Below, piece by piece: positions 1-15,100 of a stretch of DNA of 48,810 nucleotides; the first letter of the stretch is position 1, and the number at the start of each line of letters is the position of its first letter. The stretch covers positions 75,349 to 124,158 of the forward strand of contig JACABE010000002.1 in NCBI GenBank assembly GCA_013377005.1. Direction: 5' to 3'. Made by a program: the position numbers and the translations under genes. This DNA is from Bacteroidota bacterium. GTDB lineage: Bacteria; Bacteroidota; Bacteroidia; Bacteroidales; JACABE01. Below the pieces are notes generated by a model that was not told the origin of the DNA, did no database searches, and saw nothing but the letters and a program-made list of their open reading frames with translations.

Positions 1-155
1 GAAATAAACAGAATGTAAAGTAGTAATCCCCTATTTATTTTCAATTAATTTTAAATTATTAATCTATTTCAGACTCAACTAAATTATTGTGATTTAAAAT
101 CAATAATTATCTATTAATATTCGACTACTTACTTATCAAAAGCCAGATTAAAGAA
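1..155. other. AT-rich flank downstream of giant gene
   Basis: This stretch lies beyond the stop codon of the giant minus-strand gene. I see no open frame of note, no convincing hairpin with a T-run, and no RNA gene, so the terminator of the giant gene is not evident here. Confidence 0.5.
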
Positions 156-3100
156 CTATTCGTATTTATTATTAAAGAAAAGCTTTCGGCAAATATTGCC
201 TTGTTGATTTTTCAACTGTACTACAAGTATTTGAGATTTAGCTTTTAAAGTAAGTTTATGCTGAAATGCACCTTGCAATGTCGTTTGTAATAACAATCTA
301 CCCAAAGCATCATAAACATAAGCTTCAGTTTCTTTGCTTACCAGCGAAAGATCTATAAGTAAATGATCACCATCGGTATAAATTCTAGCAGGAAGTTCAC
401 TGTATAAAGCATTTTCTTCAGGTCCAAAATGTAACACAAAACGAAATACATCGTCTGTTCTTGAAGATTGGAAATTATAGGTGTTTTTAGCTTTCATATT
501 CTGGATAAAATGCGTTTTACGATCTTCAAGCATTACCGTTTCAAATCTATCAAAGCTAAAGTTGCATTTAATCGAATAATTTCCATCTATTTCGGTTTTA
601 AACATAACGGGAACCGATGGATTATCAATTGTATCAGTAAGATATCGAATAGAAAACAATTCCCCCATAGCTGGCAAATAAAGACTTGGAGCAATAACAA
701 CAGGACTAAATAATTTAGCAGCACCAGTTTCATTATTATCATATCCAAACTGTAATCTAACTTCATCGAAACCGCTACCTGTTAATGATTGAACAACTAC
801 ACTTAGTATTTTAGGATCAATTTCTGCATTATTTTTAAGCCATCCACCAGCACCATTATGAACCCTTACAGTGTTATCCATACTCAAATTGCCTGCTGTA
901 GCTGCTCTTACAAAAAAGCCCTGCATTGGAGCAATATACCTGCTTACACCATTTGTACCACTTCCTGTTACAGAATTACATACCCCATAATTGGAAGCTG
1001 CTTTATTGTATATCCACATATCAAATCCACTTCCACTGTTAAGTAAGTTAGAACGTGTCCAGCCAGAACTTGCTTGCCAGTCGATAGAAGATGGGTAAGG
1101 ATTACCTATCAAATTAAATCCTTTTACACTATCAACAGGACTTAATGCAGAAAGAGAATAGCTTATGTTTGCATTATTTAAATTTCCTAAAAATAGTTTG
1201 GTTGGATTACTTGCTTGTACAGAATATAAATAACCACGCCCCACTGCAAAAGTACTTCCTGGATGTATTGTATTCCAATTAATAGCTGAAGTAGTGTTAA
1301 GCTTATAAATCCAGCAATTAGTAGGCTCATTCCACGCATAGAGATCATAACCTGTCCCATTTCCATAAGTTCCCGAAGGTGTCCAACTACCAGAAATGCT
1401 TTGTGCTGTTACAGGTGAAGATAAAAAGTGCCAATCTTCAGCACTACCACTTATATAACGTTGCATAGTAGCAGCCACATTATTAGAAGAATGTATAAGT
1501 GAAGCTGTTCCTAATGCATCTGATTGTAACACGAAACCTGAAGTTCCTGCATTATTAGTAAAAGATCCAAGAACTGTTAATTGTTTAGTTGAAGGTATAG
1601 TGAAAAGTTTAGCTGAGTTAATTATTAATGTGTTATTTACAGTAAAATTAGTATTGAGTGTTACTCCACTTGCATTATCAATGGTTAAATTATATACTCT
1701 TTCGCTAAGATATCGGTTAATTTCAATAGTTTGCGAAGTTGCACCAGCATATATCACTGTAGGGGTATTAGTTAGTGCATCTAATCGTCCAGCATTAGCA
1801 GTAATTGTATTAAGTAAACGAAGCGTGCCGTTAAGTGCGATGTTATTTGAATTATTTATTAACAAATTATATATTTCATTATTAAAAAATGATCCAGTAG
1901 GTATACTTTGAGGAGCACCACCAGCAAACTCTAAAGTAGAGTTAGTATTTGAAGCATTTATTTGTGCTCCATTGGTAAAGATTAAATCCCCTTTTACAGT
2001 AAGTTTAAAACCATTAGTTACCATTCGATAAGTTGATTGATTGATAGTAATATTAGTTACTGAACGATCTTGATCCAATTGGCAATGATTAAGTGGAGCA
2101 TCATCAAAAACTATACTTGCATCCGCAGCAGGAACTATATTTAACAACCAATTGCCAGGTGTATTCCAATTATTACTTAAAGTGCCTTTCCATTTGTTGA
2201 TAGTTATATTTTCCCATGCCCCCATTGAAGGATTAATTCTTGTTATTCCACCATAATCAAGTGTAATTCCTGTTCCTGTAACACCAACAAGATTAGCAGT
2301 TATTTTATAATCAATAGCAAATGTAGAACCAGCATTTGCAAATTGAGGATTGATGGCAGAACTATTAGCATCTTGAGCTGTAACTATTGGCAAAACAGTT
2401 TTATTTGCACCATAATAGCCTAAAACACTTCCTATTCCAGTTACATAGTAATCATTATAATTAGCTGTTAATGTTCCTCCAGTAGTTACAATATACATTG
2501 CATAGTGCAAACTTGCCCCTCCAATTGTTGAACGAGCATTTACAAAGATATTATTTCTAAAATTACGTGTATTGGTAGTTACAGCACTATATAAAGCATA
2601 TGACTTATTTGTTGATCCTGAAACCAAACTTCCTCCAATATATATAGTATTAAAATATAGATTATTATTATTGCTTGCAGCACCAGTTTCATAAACACCA
2701 TAGATAGTTGTTTTTGTGTTTCCACCCAAATTAATGATATTATTTGAATATATTGTAGTACCAGAAGCAATTTTGATACCATATACTGATGCCGTTGTTG
2801 AAGAAACACCTGGTACTAATAAGTTGTAGATAAAATTACCTGAAGCAATATTTGAAGTTGTTCCACCTGAAAAATACATTCCGATAACAGTACCAGCAAA
2901 TGAAGCGTTAATATTTGATAAATTATATATTGAGTTTCCTGATACGGTTCTTAATGTAGAACCAGTTAAGGCAATACCACAAACAGAGGCAGTATTGGAA
3001 GTAGATGTGTTTCGATTAGCATTTGATAAATCGTGAATAATATTGTTAGTAATTATATTTGTTCCTGATGTAGATCTAATTCCATTGATTAACCCAGCTG

Positions 3101-6100
3101 TTCCAGTTGTAGTATTGGTTGTATTGTTTGTAATATTTGCTATCGTATTGCTATTTATATTAACATTTCCAGAACCTGTTGAGCTAATTCCGTAAACACT
3201 TTGTGCATTACTTGTACTTAATGAACTAGCTTGAATACTATTGGCAGTAGTGCTACTTCCAATTAAATTGTTACTAATAGTCGTTGTTCCTGTTGCAGCT
3301 ATATAATTTACACCATATATGTTAGCTGCAAATGTAGTATTAGCATTAGCAGCTATAATAGAACCTATTATGTTGTTTTGACAATCAATAATTCCTGTAC
3401 TTGATATATAAATTCCATAAACATTCACACCAGTTGCTCCACCAATAATTGAAATAGATCCTGTTCCAGTTGTAGCTCCAATTGTGTTACCCAAATTTGT
3501 ACCAATATTTACATTTCCTGAAGCAATATTAATTCCTGACCAAGCAGCAGACCCAGAATTACTCCAATTAAAATTCTGAATTAAATTGCTTTGAACATTG
3601 GTAACAGAAGAAGTCCCAACACTAATATTAATTGCATTAAAAGTATTATTGAAGGCATTCGTTTTAACCCATGCAGTTCCTGTACATGAATTTGCACTTC
3701 CGCCAATAAAATTATTTGAAATATTAAAATTAATTCCCAATGTATTGTTAATTAAAATTGCGTTATATGCAACGCTTGCAGTAGGTATAAAAGTAGTAGT
3801 TTCATAAAAACTATTTCCATTAATATTAATTGCAGTATTACCTCCTGCTATACTTATTCCATTTGATGTTGTTCCATTCTTTAGGAAATTGTAAATATTA
3901 TTATTGCTGATATTATTTCCACTATTTTCGTAACCTGTTGATCCAAGACAATAAATTGCATTGATAGGTCTACCAGCTACATCACTTGTAATATCGTTAT
4001 TTATAATATTATTTCCATCATTTCCATTACCAGTTGTGGCAGTTGAAAACAAGAAAATCCCATTTGAAGTACTTGTTTCAGAACCTTTAATAATACAATT
4101 TCTTATTGTATTGTTTTCAGCAGAATTGATAAATCGAATAGTTGATGCTGTCCCAACATTTGTATTTGTAATTATTAGGTCTTTTATAATACCAGATGCA
4201 TTCACACTACCATCAATAGTTACACTATCTGCTCCATTTAAGTCAATTAGAGGAGCAGCGAGATTTCCCGTCACTGTAATCCCCGTTACTGTAGGATAGA
4301 TTTTAATAGAACTATAATTTGAAGTACTACCAGCACCAGTATATCCACTCTGATAAAGCACGGCTGATGCAATTTCTGAAGTATTTGCTTTTATTCTAAT
4401 ATCAAGGATTCCTGTGTGTGTACCATTGTTAATTTTATCAAAAGCATCTTTCAATCGCAAATAAGTAGATTGATAAATCCCTGATTTATAAACATCAACA
4501 TTTAAACTTATTGTACCTTCTATTGCTCCAATTGTAGGTGTTGCTAATCGAGTGCTGCCTGAATAATCTGTTATGATTCCGGCAATTGAAGTTCCTGCTA
4601 ATATACTCGAAGATGGTTCATAATCCGTAGCATTTGTACCTCCAGCAGTTAAAAAGTTTGGATTGGTTATCAAACTATTAGCATCCATTCCAGTAATAAG
4701 TGGAAGTGAAACTAAATTTGTACTATTATAATTTCCTATTACTCCACCGATACCTGAAACAAAATAATCGTTATAATTTAAAGTTAAATTAGTACTAACG
4801 GCATAATTAAACCAAGCAGCATAATGCAAACTCAGACCTCCTGTGGTTGATCTCGTATTTACTAAAATATTATTACTAAAATTTCGTGTATTTGTAGTTG
4901 TTGCACTATATAAAGCATAGGACTTATTTGTAGATCCGGCAGTCAAATTACCACCAATATATATTGTGTTAAAATAAAGGTTATTATTATTGCTTGCAGC
5001 TCCTGTTTCATAAATACCATAAATAGTTGTTGCAATATTTCCACCTAAACTAATGATATTATTATAATAGGTAGTATTAGCAGCTGCTATTTTAATACCA
5101 TATATTGAAGAATTAAAAGAGCTAACACCAGAAACTGTTAAGCTATAAATAAAATTACCAGAAACTTTATTAGTACCCGTACTTCCAGTAAAAAATAATC
5201 CAATAACATTACCAGCAAAAGAAGTATAAGAATTTGATAAATTATAAATTATATTGCCACTAACAATTTTTGTTGTTGTCCCCGCAAGTGCTATTCCACA
5301 AATAGAAGCAGTATTAGTAGCTGATGTATTTGCATTTGCAATGCTTAAGTTGTGAATTAAATTATTGGATATGGTATCAGTACCTGTTATTGATGCAATG
5401 CCATTAATAAGTCCAACGGTAGCGATATTTGTATTAGTAGTGCTATTTGTTAAATTAGCTATTGTATTGTCATTTATAACTATTATTCCTGTTCCTGCAT
5501 TATTTATTCCATAAACACTTTGAGGATTACCTGTACTCTGTGAACTTGATTGTATGCTATTGGCAAACGTTTCGCTGCCAATAGTATTATTTACAATAGT
5601 TGTAGTTCCTATAACTGAAGTTTTGTTTATTCCATAAAAATTTGTTGCATAAGTAGTATTTACATTAGCTGCAGTAATAGAACCAATATTATTATTCTGG
5701 CAATTTACTGTTCCTGTACTTGCAATATTGATTCCATAAACATTTGCGGCTGTTGCCCCATCTATTATAGAAATAGAATTCTGACTAACTAAATCTCCTA
5801 TTGAATTACCTGTTATAGTTCCAATATTAACATCACCTGAATTAATATTAATAGCTGTCCAAGTGGCATTTCCTGAATTATTCCAACTAATATTTTGAAT
5901 AGTATTATTTTGAATATTACTTGCAGTTGCAAATCCAACACTAAAATTTATTGCATTAAAAACATTGTTAAAAGCATTTGTTTTCGTCCAAGGTAAATTA
6001 GCACAAAACAGAGAACTTCCTCCAATAAAATTATCTGAAATATCAAAATCAACTCCAGATGAGTTATTAATTTGAATAATATTATATGCTACATTTGCCG

Positions 6101-9100
6101 TAGGAATGAAAGGGTTTGTTTCATAAAAATTATTACCCGAAATAGACCATGCTGTGGTGTTTCCAGTAAGATTTATTCCATTTGAAGCAATTCCATTATT
6201 TAAAAAATCAAATATATTGTTATTATTTATATTATTTCCGCTATTTTCAAAGCCCAAAGAACCCAAAGAAAAAATTGTATTAACAGGTCTTCCTGCCAAA
6301 TCACTTGAAATATTATTATTTTCAATTGTATTACCGTCATTTCCATTACCAGTTGTGGCTGTTGAGAAAAAGATAATACCACTGGTTGTGCTGGTTTCAG
6401 AACCTTTTATATTACAATATTCAATTGCATTGTTTTCAGCAGAATTAATAAAAGAAATTGTTGATGTTGTTGAAAAACTTGATGTACTATTATTGGTTAT
6501 TGTTAAATCAATTGAACCTGATTGATCAACCCTACCATCAATAGTAACATTGTCTGCACCATTAAAATTAATTAAAGGACCAGCAACATTCCCGCTAATT
6601 ATTATACTTGTATCAATAGGATAAAGAGTTAATGTATTCCAAGTACCTGCATTTAAACTATAAGCACCTGTTTCTGCGGTAGAACTTCCAGAGATAGTAA
6701 TAGTAATTGCATTTCCTGTTTGAGTGGTTGCATTTATTGCAGCAAATGCTCCAGAAGCATTAGTTAATGATCCGTAATATCCATCAGCAGCAGTTGAACC
6801 TGAAACATTTATTCTATCTCCATATAGAATAGCTATATTTGCAGTTGATGTTACGATACCACAGCCTCCTGAAGGAGATATAGTATAAGTTACAATATAA
6901 TTTCCTACATTACTTGCACTAGGAATAATAGAACCAGTTGTAGTATCTATTAACAAACCAGATGGTAAAGCAGTATAAACTCCTCCTGTAGCTCCTATTA
7001 AGGTAACACTTTGTGCTGAAGAAAGTACAGTATAATAGGGATTAGCTGTGTAACTAATTGTTGCTGTAGGCAGTGAAGTAATCGTAATGTTAGTAGTTGC
7101 AGTCTGAATTGAACAACCACCTGTAGCAGGTATAGTATATGTTATAGTATAAATTCCTGCTGTACTTGTATTTGGAACTATGCCACCAGAAGACGCATTA
7201 ATTGTTAAGCCAGTAGGAGTAGCTGAAAAAGCACCACCTGTATATGCAGCTGTTCCATTAATTATTACTGTTTGTTCTGTAGCCAAAGTATTACAAAAAG
7301 GTGTTCCTATATAATTAATTATTGCTGTGGGAATTGCTGTAACTGTAACCGTGGTAGTTGCAATCTGTGCTGAGCAACCACCAATGGATGGCATAGTATA
7401 AGTTACTGTATAAACTCCTGATGAACTTGTATTTGGTGTAATAGCACCTGTAATTGCATCTATTGTTAAACCAGCAGGAAAAGCAGTATAAGTACCTCCT
7501 GATGTACCTATTCTTGTAACTGATTGTGATGTACTTATACTTTTACAGAATGGAGATCCTGTATAATTAATAGATGCTGACGAAACTGTTGTAATTGTTA
7601 CAGGAGTTGTTGTGGTAACTACAGCACAACCACTTGTTGCAGCAATCCTATATGTAACAGTATAATTTCCTCCTATACTAGTATTTGGGGTAATATTTCC
7701 GGAAACTGTGTCTATTGTTAATCCCACTGGCAAAGCAGAATAAATACCCCCACTTGTTCCTGTTAAATTTACACTTTGGGGTAATGAAAGTAAACTACAA
7801 TATGGTGTTCCTAAATAAGATATTGTAGCAAAAGGCGTTGGATATACGGGCCAATTAACTATAGTAGTTGGTCCTGTAGCCGTACATCCATAACTACCTG
7901 CCGAACGACTTACTCGGATTAATACATTGGTTGTAGCACCGGTGGTAGTTATGGCTGAACCTGAGGTATAAGCTGACCATGTTGTGCCGTTGTTGTTACT
8001 GTATTCATAAGTATCTATTGAGCCGGCTGATCCGCCAGAACCTGCTGTAATTGTCGCACTCGGGCTATAGCCTGCACAGATTGAAGTTCCACTTGATGGT
8101 GTGGCTGTATTTAATGTCGGATTCAATGTTGGTGCTGATATTGGCCAGGTACAAATGGTTGTCCATGCTGAATTTGTACATCCATAACTTCCAGAAGTTC
8201 TTCTCGATTGAACTATTACACTAGTTGTAGCTCCGGTTGTTGTTATGGCTGCTCCGTTTGTGTATGTATTATAGGTTGTACCACCATTTATACTATACTG
8301 ATATTCATTGGCTGCTCCTGTGGAGCCGCCTGATCCGCCTGTTCCTGTTACGGTTCCTGTATTAAATCCAGCGCAAATTGTTGTACCATTAGCAGGGGTA
8401 GCGGTGCTTAATGTTGGTGATATTGGTGTTGAGGATACGGGCCAGGTAACTATTGTGGTTGGTCCGGTTGCTGTACATCCATAACTGCCTGCCGAACGGC
8501 TTGCTCGTATTAATACATTGGTTGTTGCTCCAGTGGTAGTTATGGCTGAACCTGAGGTATAAACTGACCATATTGTGCCGTTGTTGATACTGTATTCATA
8601 AGTATCTGCTGAGCCGGTTGATCCGCCAAAACCTGCTGTAATTGTCGCACTCGGACTATAGCCTGCACAGATTGATGTGCCACTGGATGGTGTGGCGGTA
8701 TTTAACGTTGGATTTACTGTTGGTACAGAAATTGACCAGATGCAAATTGTTGTCCATGCCGAATTTGTACAGCCATAGCTTCCAGAAGTTCTTCTCGATT
8801 GAACTATTACACTGGTTGTTGCTCCTGTTGTTGTTATGGCTGATCCGGTGGTGTAGGTATTATAAGTTGTTCCACCATTTATGCTATACTGATATTCATT
8901 TGCTGCTCCTGTAGATCCACCCGATCCGCCTGTTCCTGTTACGGTTCCTGTATTAAATCCAGTACAAATTGTTGTACCATTAGCAGGAGTAGCTGTATTT
9001 AATGTTGGTGATACAGGTGTTGAAGATAAAGGCCAGGCAACAATTGTGGTTGGTCCGGTTGCTGTACATCCATAACTACCTGCCGAACGACTTACTCGGA

Positions 9101-12100
9101 TTAATACATTGGTTGTAGCTCCAGTGGTAGTTATTGCTGAACCTGAGGTATAAGCTGACCATGTTGTGCCGTTGTTGATACTGTATTCATAAGTATCAAC
9201 AGCTCCTGCTGAACCTCCAGAACCTGCTGTTATCGTCGCACTCGGACTATAACCTGCACATATTGAAGTTCCACTTGCTGGTGTGGCTGTATTTAATGTC
9301 GGATTCACTGTTGGTGCTGATATTGGCCAGGCACAAATTGTTGTCCATGCTGAATTTGTACATCCATAGCCTCCTGCTGTCCTCCTCGATTGAACAATCA
9401 CACTCGTTGTTGCTCCAGTTGTAGTTATCGCTGAACCATTCGTGTATGTTGAATAGGTATTTCCACCATTTATACTATACTGATATTCATTAGCTGCTCC
9501 GGTAGATCCGCCAGATCCACCTGTTCCTGTTACGGTTCCTGTATTATAACCTGCACATATTGTTGTACCATTTGCAGGGGTCGCTGTGCTTAATGTTGGT
9601 GATATTGGTGTTGTGGATACTGGCCAGATAAATATTGTGGTTGGTCCGGTTGCTGTACAACCATAACTGCCTGCCGAACGGCCTACTCTTATCATTACAT
9701 TGGTTGTAGCTCCAGTGGTAGTTATGGCTGAACCTGAGATATATGAAGACCAACTACTTCCATTATTTATACTGTATTCATAAGTATCTGTTGCTCCTGT
9801 CGAACCGCCAGAACCTGCTGTAATTGTTGCACTCGGTTCATAACCTGCACATATTGAAGTTCCACTTGCTGGTGTAGCTGTATTTAATGTCGGATTTACA
9901 GTTGGAGATGAAATTGACCAGATGCAAATGGTTGACCATGCTGAATTTGAGCAAATTGCACCACCAGTTCTTCTTGCCTGAACAATTATACTGGTCGTAG
10001 CTCCTGTAGTAGTTATGGCTGCGCCATTCGTATAAGCTGAATAGGTACTTCCGCCATTTATGCTATATTGATATTCATTGGCTGCTCCAGTGGATCCGCC
10101 AGATCCGCCTGTTCCTGTTACGGTTCCTGTATTATAACCTGCACATATTGTTGTACCATTTGCAGGGGTAGCTGTGCTTAATGTTGGTGCAATAGCTGTT
10201 GCATTAACTGTAATTGATGATGTTGTATTTGATGCTATTTTTCCTCGACTATCAGTAACAGTTAAAGTAAACGTATATGTCCCAGAATTCGAAAACAAAA
10301 CAGCAGGATTCTGATTACTACTATCAGGTAAAAAACTTATACCAGAAGAAGGACTCGCACTCCACGACCATGTATAAGGTGTTTTTCCTCCAGTTGCACC
10401 ACCTGTAAGTAAAACAGAATCACCCTGACAGACATTTACAGAACTAACAGAAGTTGTTGCTCTTAATTTTCCATTGGCTGAAAACTTACTAAAATTAGTC
10501 AGTCCATTCATGCTGAATATATTCGTAACAGAATTAATAGCATTAAAATTAGTCCAACTCACACCATTGTCTTCTGATTTTCCTCCAAAAAGTTCATTTT
10601 CGGTTCCTCCTGAATTAATATCGCTATCATCATAGATAAAACTCACATCATAATTCGAAATATTTGATCCTGTGATTACCCAGGCTCGTTTGAGAAAACA
10701 ATTATAATCAAGAGAAAGATCCTGATTATTAATAAGATTAAGATTAATAGCACCTGAAGTTCCTGAATTAACATTCAAACTTACAGGAGAATATACAGCT
10801 GGGTTTGAACTTCCAACAGGAAAAAAATAAGTACCTATACTGGAAAAATTACGTACAAGGTTACCTGTGCCTTCAGGAACAATCATATTTGCAACGCCTA
10901 AGCTTCCAGATACATTATTGTTTAAAATCAGATTGTACGATTCTATTTTAAAAACACCGCTTGTTAAACTTAAAATTCCGGTAACAGTTAGGTTTTGATT
11001 TAAAGTAACACCTGAAGATCTGTTTATAAATAAATTATTAACGGTGTTTACTAATGGGGTTGTTATAAATGTACCTGTTGCTGCCCCTTGAAATTCATAA
11101 TTAGCACCACTACTAAAAATATTGGTCATGTTAGCTGAAGAAACTGAACCAAATACACCTGCAACATTAGCAGTTATTAATTTAGCAGCTGAATTTATTG
11201 TAAATTTTGCAACGCCTGCAACGCCTCCAGCCTGAGATATTGTAAATGTACTAAAATCAATTGTACCATTTACTGTAAATTCGCCAATATAAGGTATCTG
11301 AGATGTTGCATTGGCTGATACCAATGTAATATTAGAAACTAATTGAACCGTACTACCTGAATTAACAACAAATTTAACCCATTCAGAACCTTGAGATACC
11401 GGAATATTTAAGAGTTGGATTCCTGTTCCACTAAAAGTAATAATACCATTTGGGGCATTACTACCATTAGTTGTTATAGAAGAAGCTCCTGCAAGGTTTG
11501 TAAAGTTACCAGCAACATAAACATTTCCTTGCCCAACATTATCACCACGATTTATATCAAATACACCACCTGTTTGATAATAATTACCATTAATAGTTAA
11601 TGAATATCCTGTTGTATTATTTAAAGCAAAAGTTCCTGCAATCATTGTAAAATTACCATTTACAACAATATTTCCAGTATTTGTGATATTATTTGCGGTT
11701 TGTCCTATACAATTCCAGGTAAAATTACCAAAAGTTTGACTTAAGCCTGTAAGTCCTGTCGTTGTGATACCTGTTATCAAACATGTTGAGCTAACATCCC
11801 AAGTAGCTGTCGGAATTATTCCGCCATTTACTGAATGGTTATAGGTACTGTTTGCGCCGAACGATAAAGTTCCGATTGTGGAAACTGTACCCGAATTAAT
11901 AAGATTTCCATTTACAACAAGATCAGTTCCCTGACCATCAGATATAGTAAGTGTCTGTCCACTATTAATATTCAATTGTCCTCCAGCAACAACTTTAGTT
12001 TGATCAATCGAAACAGAAGTAGTTAAAGTAACAATATGTGAATTTTGAATTGTAATAAAATTAGAAGTATTAGTTGGAGTTAAAGTTGAATTAATCCAAC

Positions 12101-15100
12101 TCACACTATCATGAGAACTTTCCCATGTAGATATAACATTCCAATCACCTGTAGCCCTTGAACGGAAATAATCATTAGGTTGTGAAACATCTATAGGGGT
12201 TACTGTTGTTTCTATACCTAAACTCCAAAGATTACCTTTTCTTGTGAAAAATTTTAAATAATAGAGTGTTCCATTAGTTAAATTAGTTACAGTTTGAGGA
12301 GACATTGATCCTTTGTAGATAACATAACCTCCACCTGAAAATAAAGTTCCTGATCCATAATTCAAGCTTGCTGTATATGAAGTACCATCACCGCTTGGAA
12401 TTCCACTTACCGATGAAGCAGCCTTAGCTACAATCATAATTTCATCATAACAATTTGGTGGATTTGTCCATGAAAGTATTGCAGAAACATTTGCAGATGT
12501 AGCTGAAACAAAGCTTGGATTTACAGGTGCAGAATTTACGGGCCATGTAGCAATAGTAATTGGTCCAATAGCACTACAACCGTAGCTCCCTGCTGAACGG
12601 CTAACACGTATCAAAATATTTGTGTTTGCCCCTACAGAATTAATTGTACTTCCAGATGAATATAAAGACCAACTGCTTCCGTTATTAATACTATACTCAT
12701 ATAAATCTGAAGCACCAGCTGATCCAGCTGATCCAGCTAATATGGTAGCACTCGGATTTTCGTAGCCTGCACATATTGTTGTGCCATTTGCAGGAGTAGC
12801 TGTATTTAATGTTGGTGATACAGGTGTTGAAGATAAAGGCCAGGCAACAATTGTGGTTGGTCCGGTTGCTGTACATCCATAACTACCTGCCGAACGACTT
12901 ACTCGGATTAATACATTGGTTGTAGCTCCAGTGGTAGTTATTGCTGAACCTGAGGTATAAGCTGACCATGTTGTGCCGTTGTTGATACTGTATTCATAAG
13001 TATCAACAGCTCCTGCTGAACCTCCAGAACCTGCTGTTATCGTCGCACTCGGACTATAACCTGCACAGATTGATGTGCCACTGGATGGTGTGGCTGTATT
13101 TAATGTCGGATTCACTGTTGGTGATGAGATTGGCCAAGTACAAATGGTTGTCCATGCTGAATTTGTACATCCATAACTTCCAGAAGTTCTTCTCGATTGA
13201 ACTATTACACTGGTTGTGGCACCAGTTGTTGTTATGGCTGCTCCGTTGGTGTATGTATTATAGGTTGTTCCACCATTTATGCTATACTGATATTCATTTG
13301 CTGCTCCCGTAGATCCGCCCGATCCGCCTGTTCCTGTTACAGTTCCTGTATTATAACCTGCACATATTGTCGTACCATTTGCAGGGGTGGAGGTGCTTAA
13401 TGTTGGTGATATTGGAGATGAAGATACGAGCCAGGTAACTATTATAGTTGGTCCGGTTGCTGTACAACCATAACTGCCTGCCGAACGACTTACTCGTATT
13501 AATACATTGGTTATAGTTCCGGTGGTTGTTATTGCTGAACCTGAGGTATATACTGACCATGTTGTGCCGTTGTTGATGCTATATTCGTAAGTATCGGTTG
13601 ATCCTGTTGAACCACCGGAGCCTGCTGTTATCGTTGCACTTGGACTATAACCTGCACAGATTGATGTGCCACTTGATGGTGTGGCTGTATTTAATGTCGG
13701 ATTCACTGTTGGTGCTGATATTGGCCAGGTACAAATGGTGGTCCATGCTGAACTTATACATCCATAGCTACCTGAAGTTCTTCTCGATTGAACTATTACA
13801 CTGGTTGTTGCTCCTGTTGTTGTTATGGCTGCTCCGTTTGTGTACGTATTATAGCTTGTTCCACCATTTATGCTATACTGATATTCATTCGCTGATCCTG
13901 TAGATCCGCCCGACCCTCCTGTTCCTGTTACGGTTCCTGTATTAAAGCCAGCACATATGGTCGTGCCATTTGCAGGGATAGCGGTGCTTAATGTTGGTGA
14001 TATTGGTGTTGAGGATATGGACCAGGTTACGATTGTAGTTGGTCCGGTTGCTGTACAACCATAGCTGCCTGCCGAACGACTTACGCGTATTAATACATTG
14101 GTTGTAGCTCCAGTGGTAGTTATTGCTGATCCTGAAGTATATGCTGACCATGTTGTGCCGTTGTTGATACTGTATTCATAAGTATCTGTTGATCCTGCGG
14201 AACCTCCTGTTCCTGCAGTTATTGTTGCACTTGGACTATAACCTACACAAATTGAAGTTCCACTTGCTGGAGTGGCGGTATTTAATGTCGGATTTACTGT
14301 TGGAGTTGATATTAGCCAGGTACAAATGGTGGTCCATGATGAATTTGAGCAAGCCGTACCACCTGTTCTTCTTGCCTGAACAATTATACTAGTCGTTGCT
14401 CCTGTAGTTGTTATGGTTGATCCATTTGTGTAAGTTGAATAGGTACTTCCGCCATTTATGCTATACTGATATTCATTGGATGCTCCAGTGGATCCGCCCG
14501 AACCGCCTGTGCCTGTTATGGTTCCTGTATTATAGCTTGCACATATTGTCGTGCCGCTTGCAGGATTCGCTGTACCTAAAGTTGGGGCAATTGGAATAGC
14601 AGCTATTGTAACTGATGATGTTGAAGCAACTAAAGGACAACCTCCTGAAGCTGCAATTGTATTAGTTACATTATATAATCCAGCAGTAGATGTTGCTAAA
14701 TTTATCTGACCTGTTGCTGTACTTACAAAATTTAAACCTGCTGTTGATGAAAACGTTCCTGCTATACCTCCACCACTAAAAGTTGGATTAGGATTAATTG
14801 CATTTGAACAATAAGGTGATGCAGTATAACTAAAAGTGGATACAGGCAATGCTGTGATAGTTACATTAGTTGTAACAGGAATTTCAGCACAACCTCCCGA
14901 AACAGGAATGGTATAAGTTACAATATATGTACCAGGAGTACTGGCACTTGGAGTAATAGCTCCCGTTGAAGAATTAATACTTAATCCAGCTGTACTACTA
15001 TAAACACCTCCTGTGTAAGTTCCAGTTCCGTTAATTGTAACTGATTGTGCTGAAGTAATCGAATTACAGTAAGGAGTTGCTGAATAACTGATAGTTGCTG

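Larger units (their letters stand above)
12535..14600 (-). repeat. Repeat array 2: seven ~295-bp units
   Basis: Seven tandem units of the same A/B family as array 3, in the order B-A-B-A-B-A-A. The last unit has an insertion changing ICAGYSP to ICAGYENPS and is the most diverged. About 295 bp per unit. It is followed by an FN3-like domain (NPSFVSATSANVSAILSW). Confidence 0.9.
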
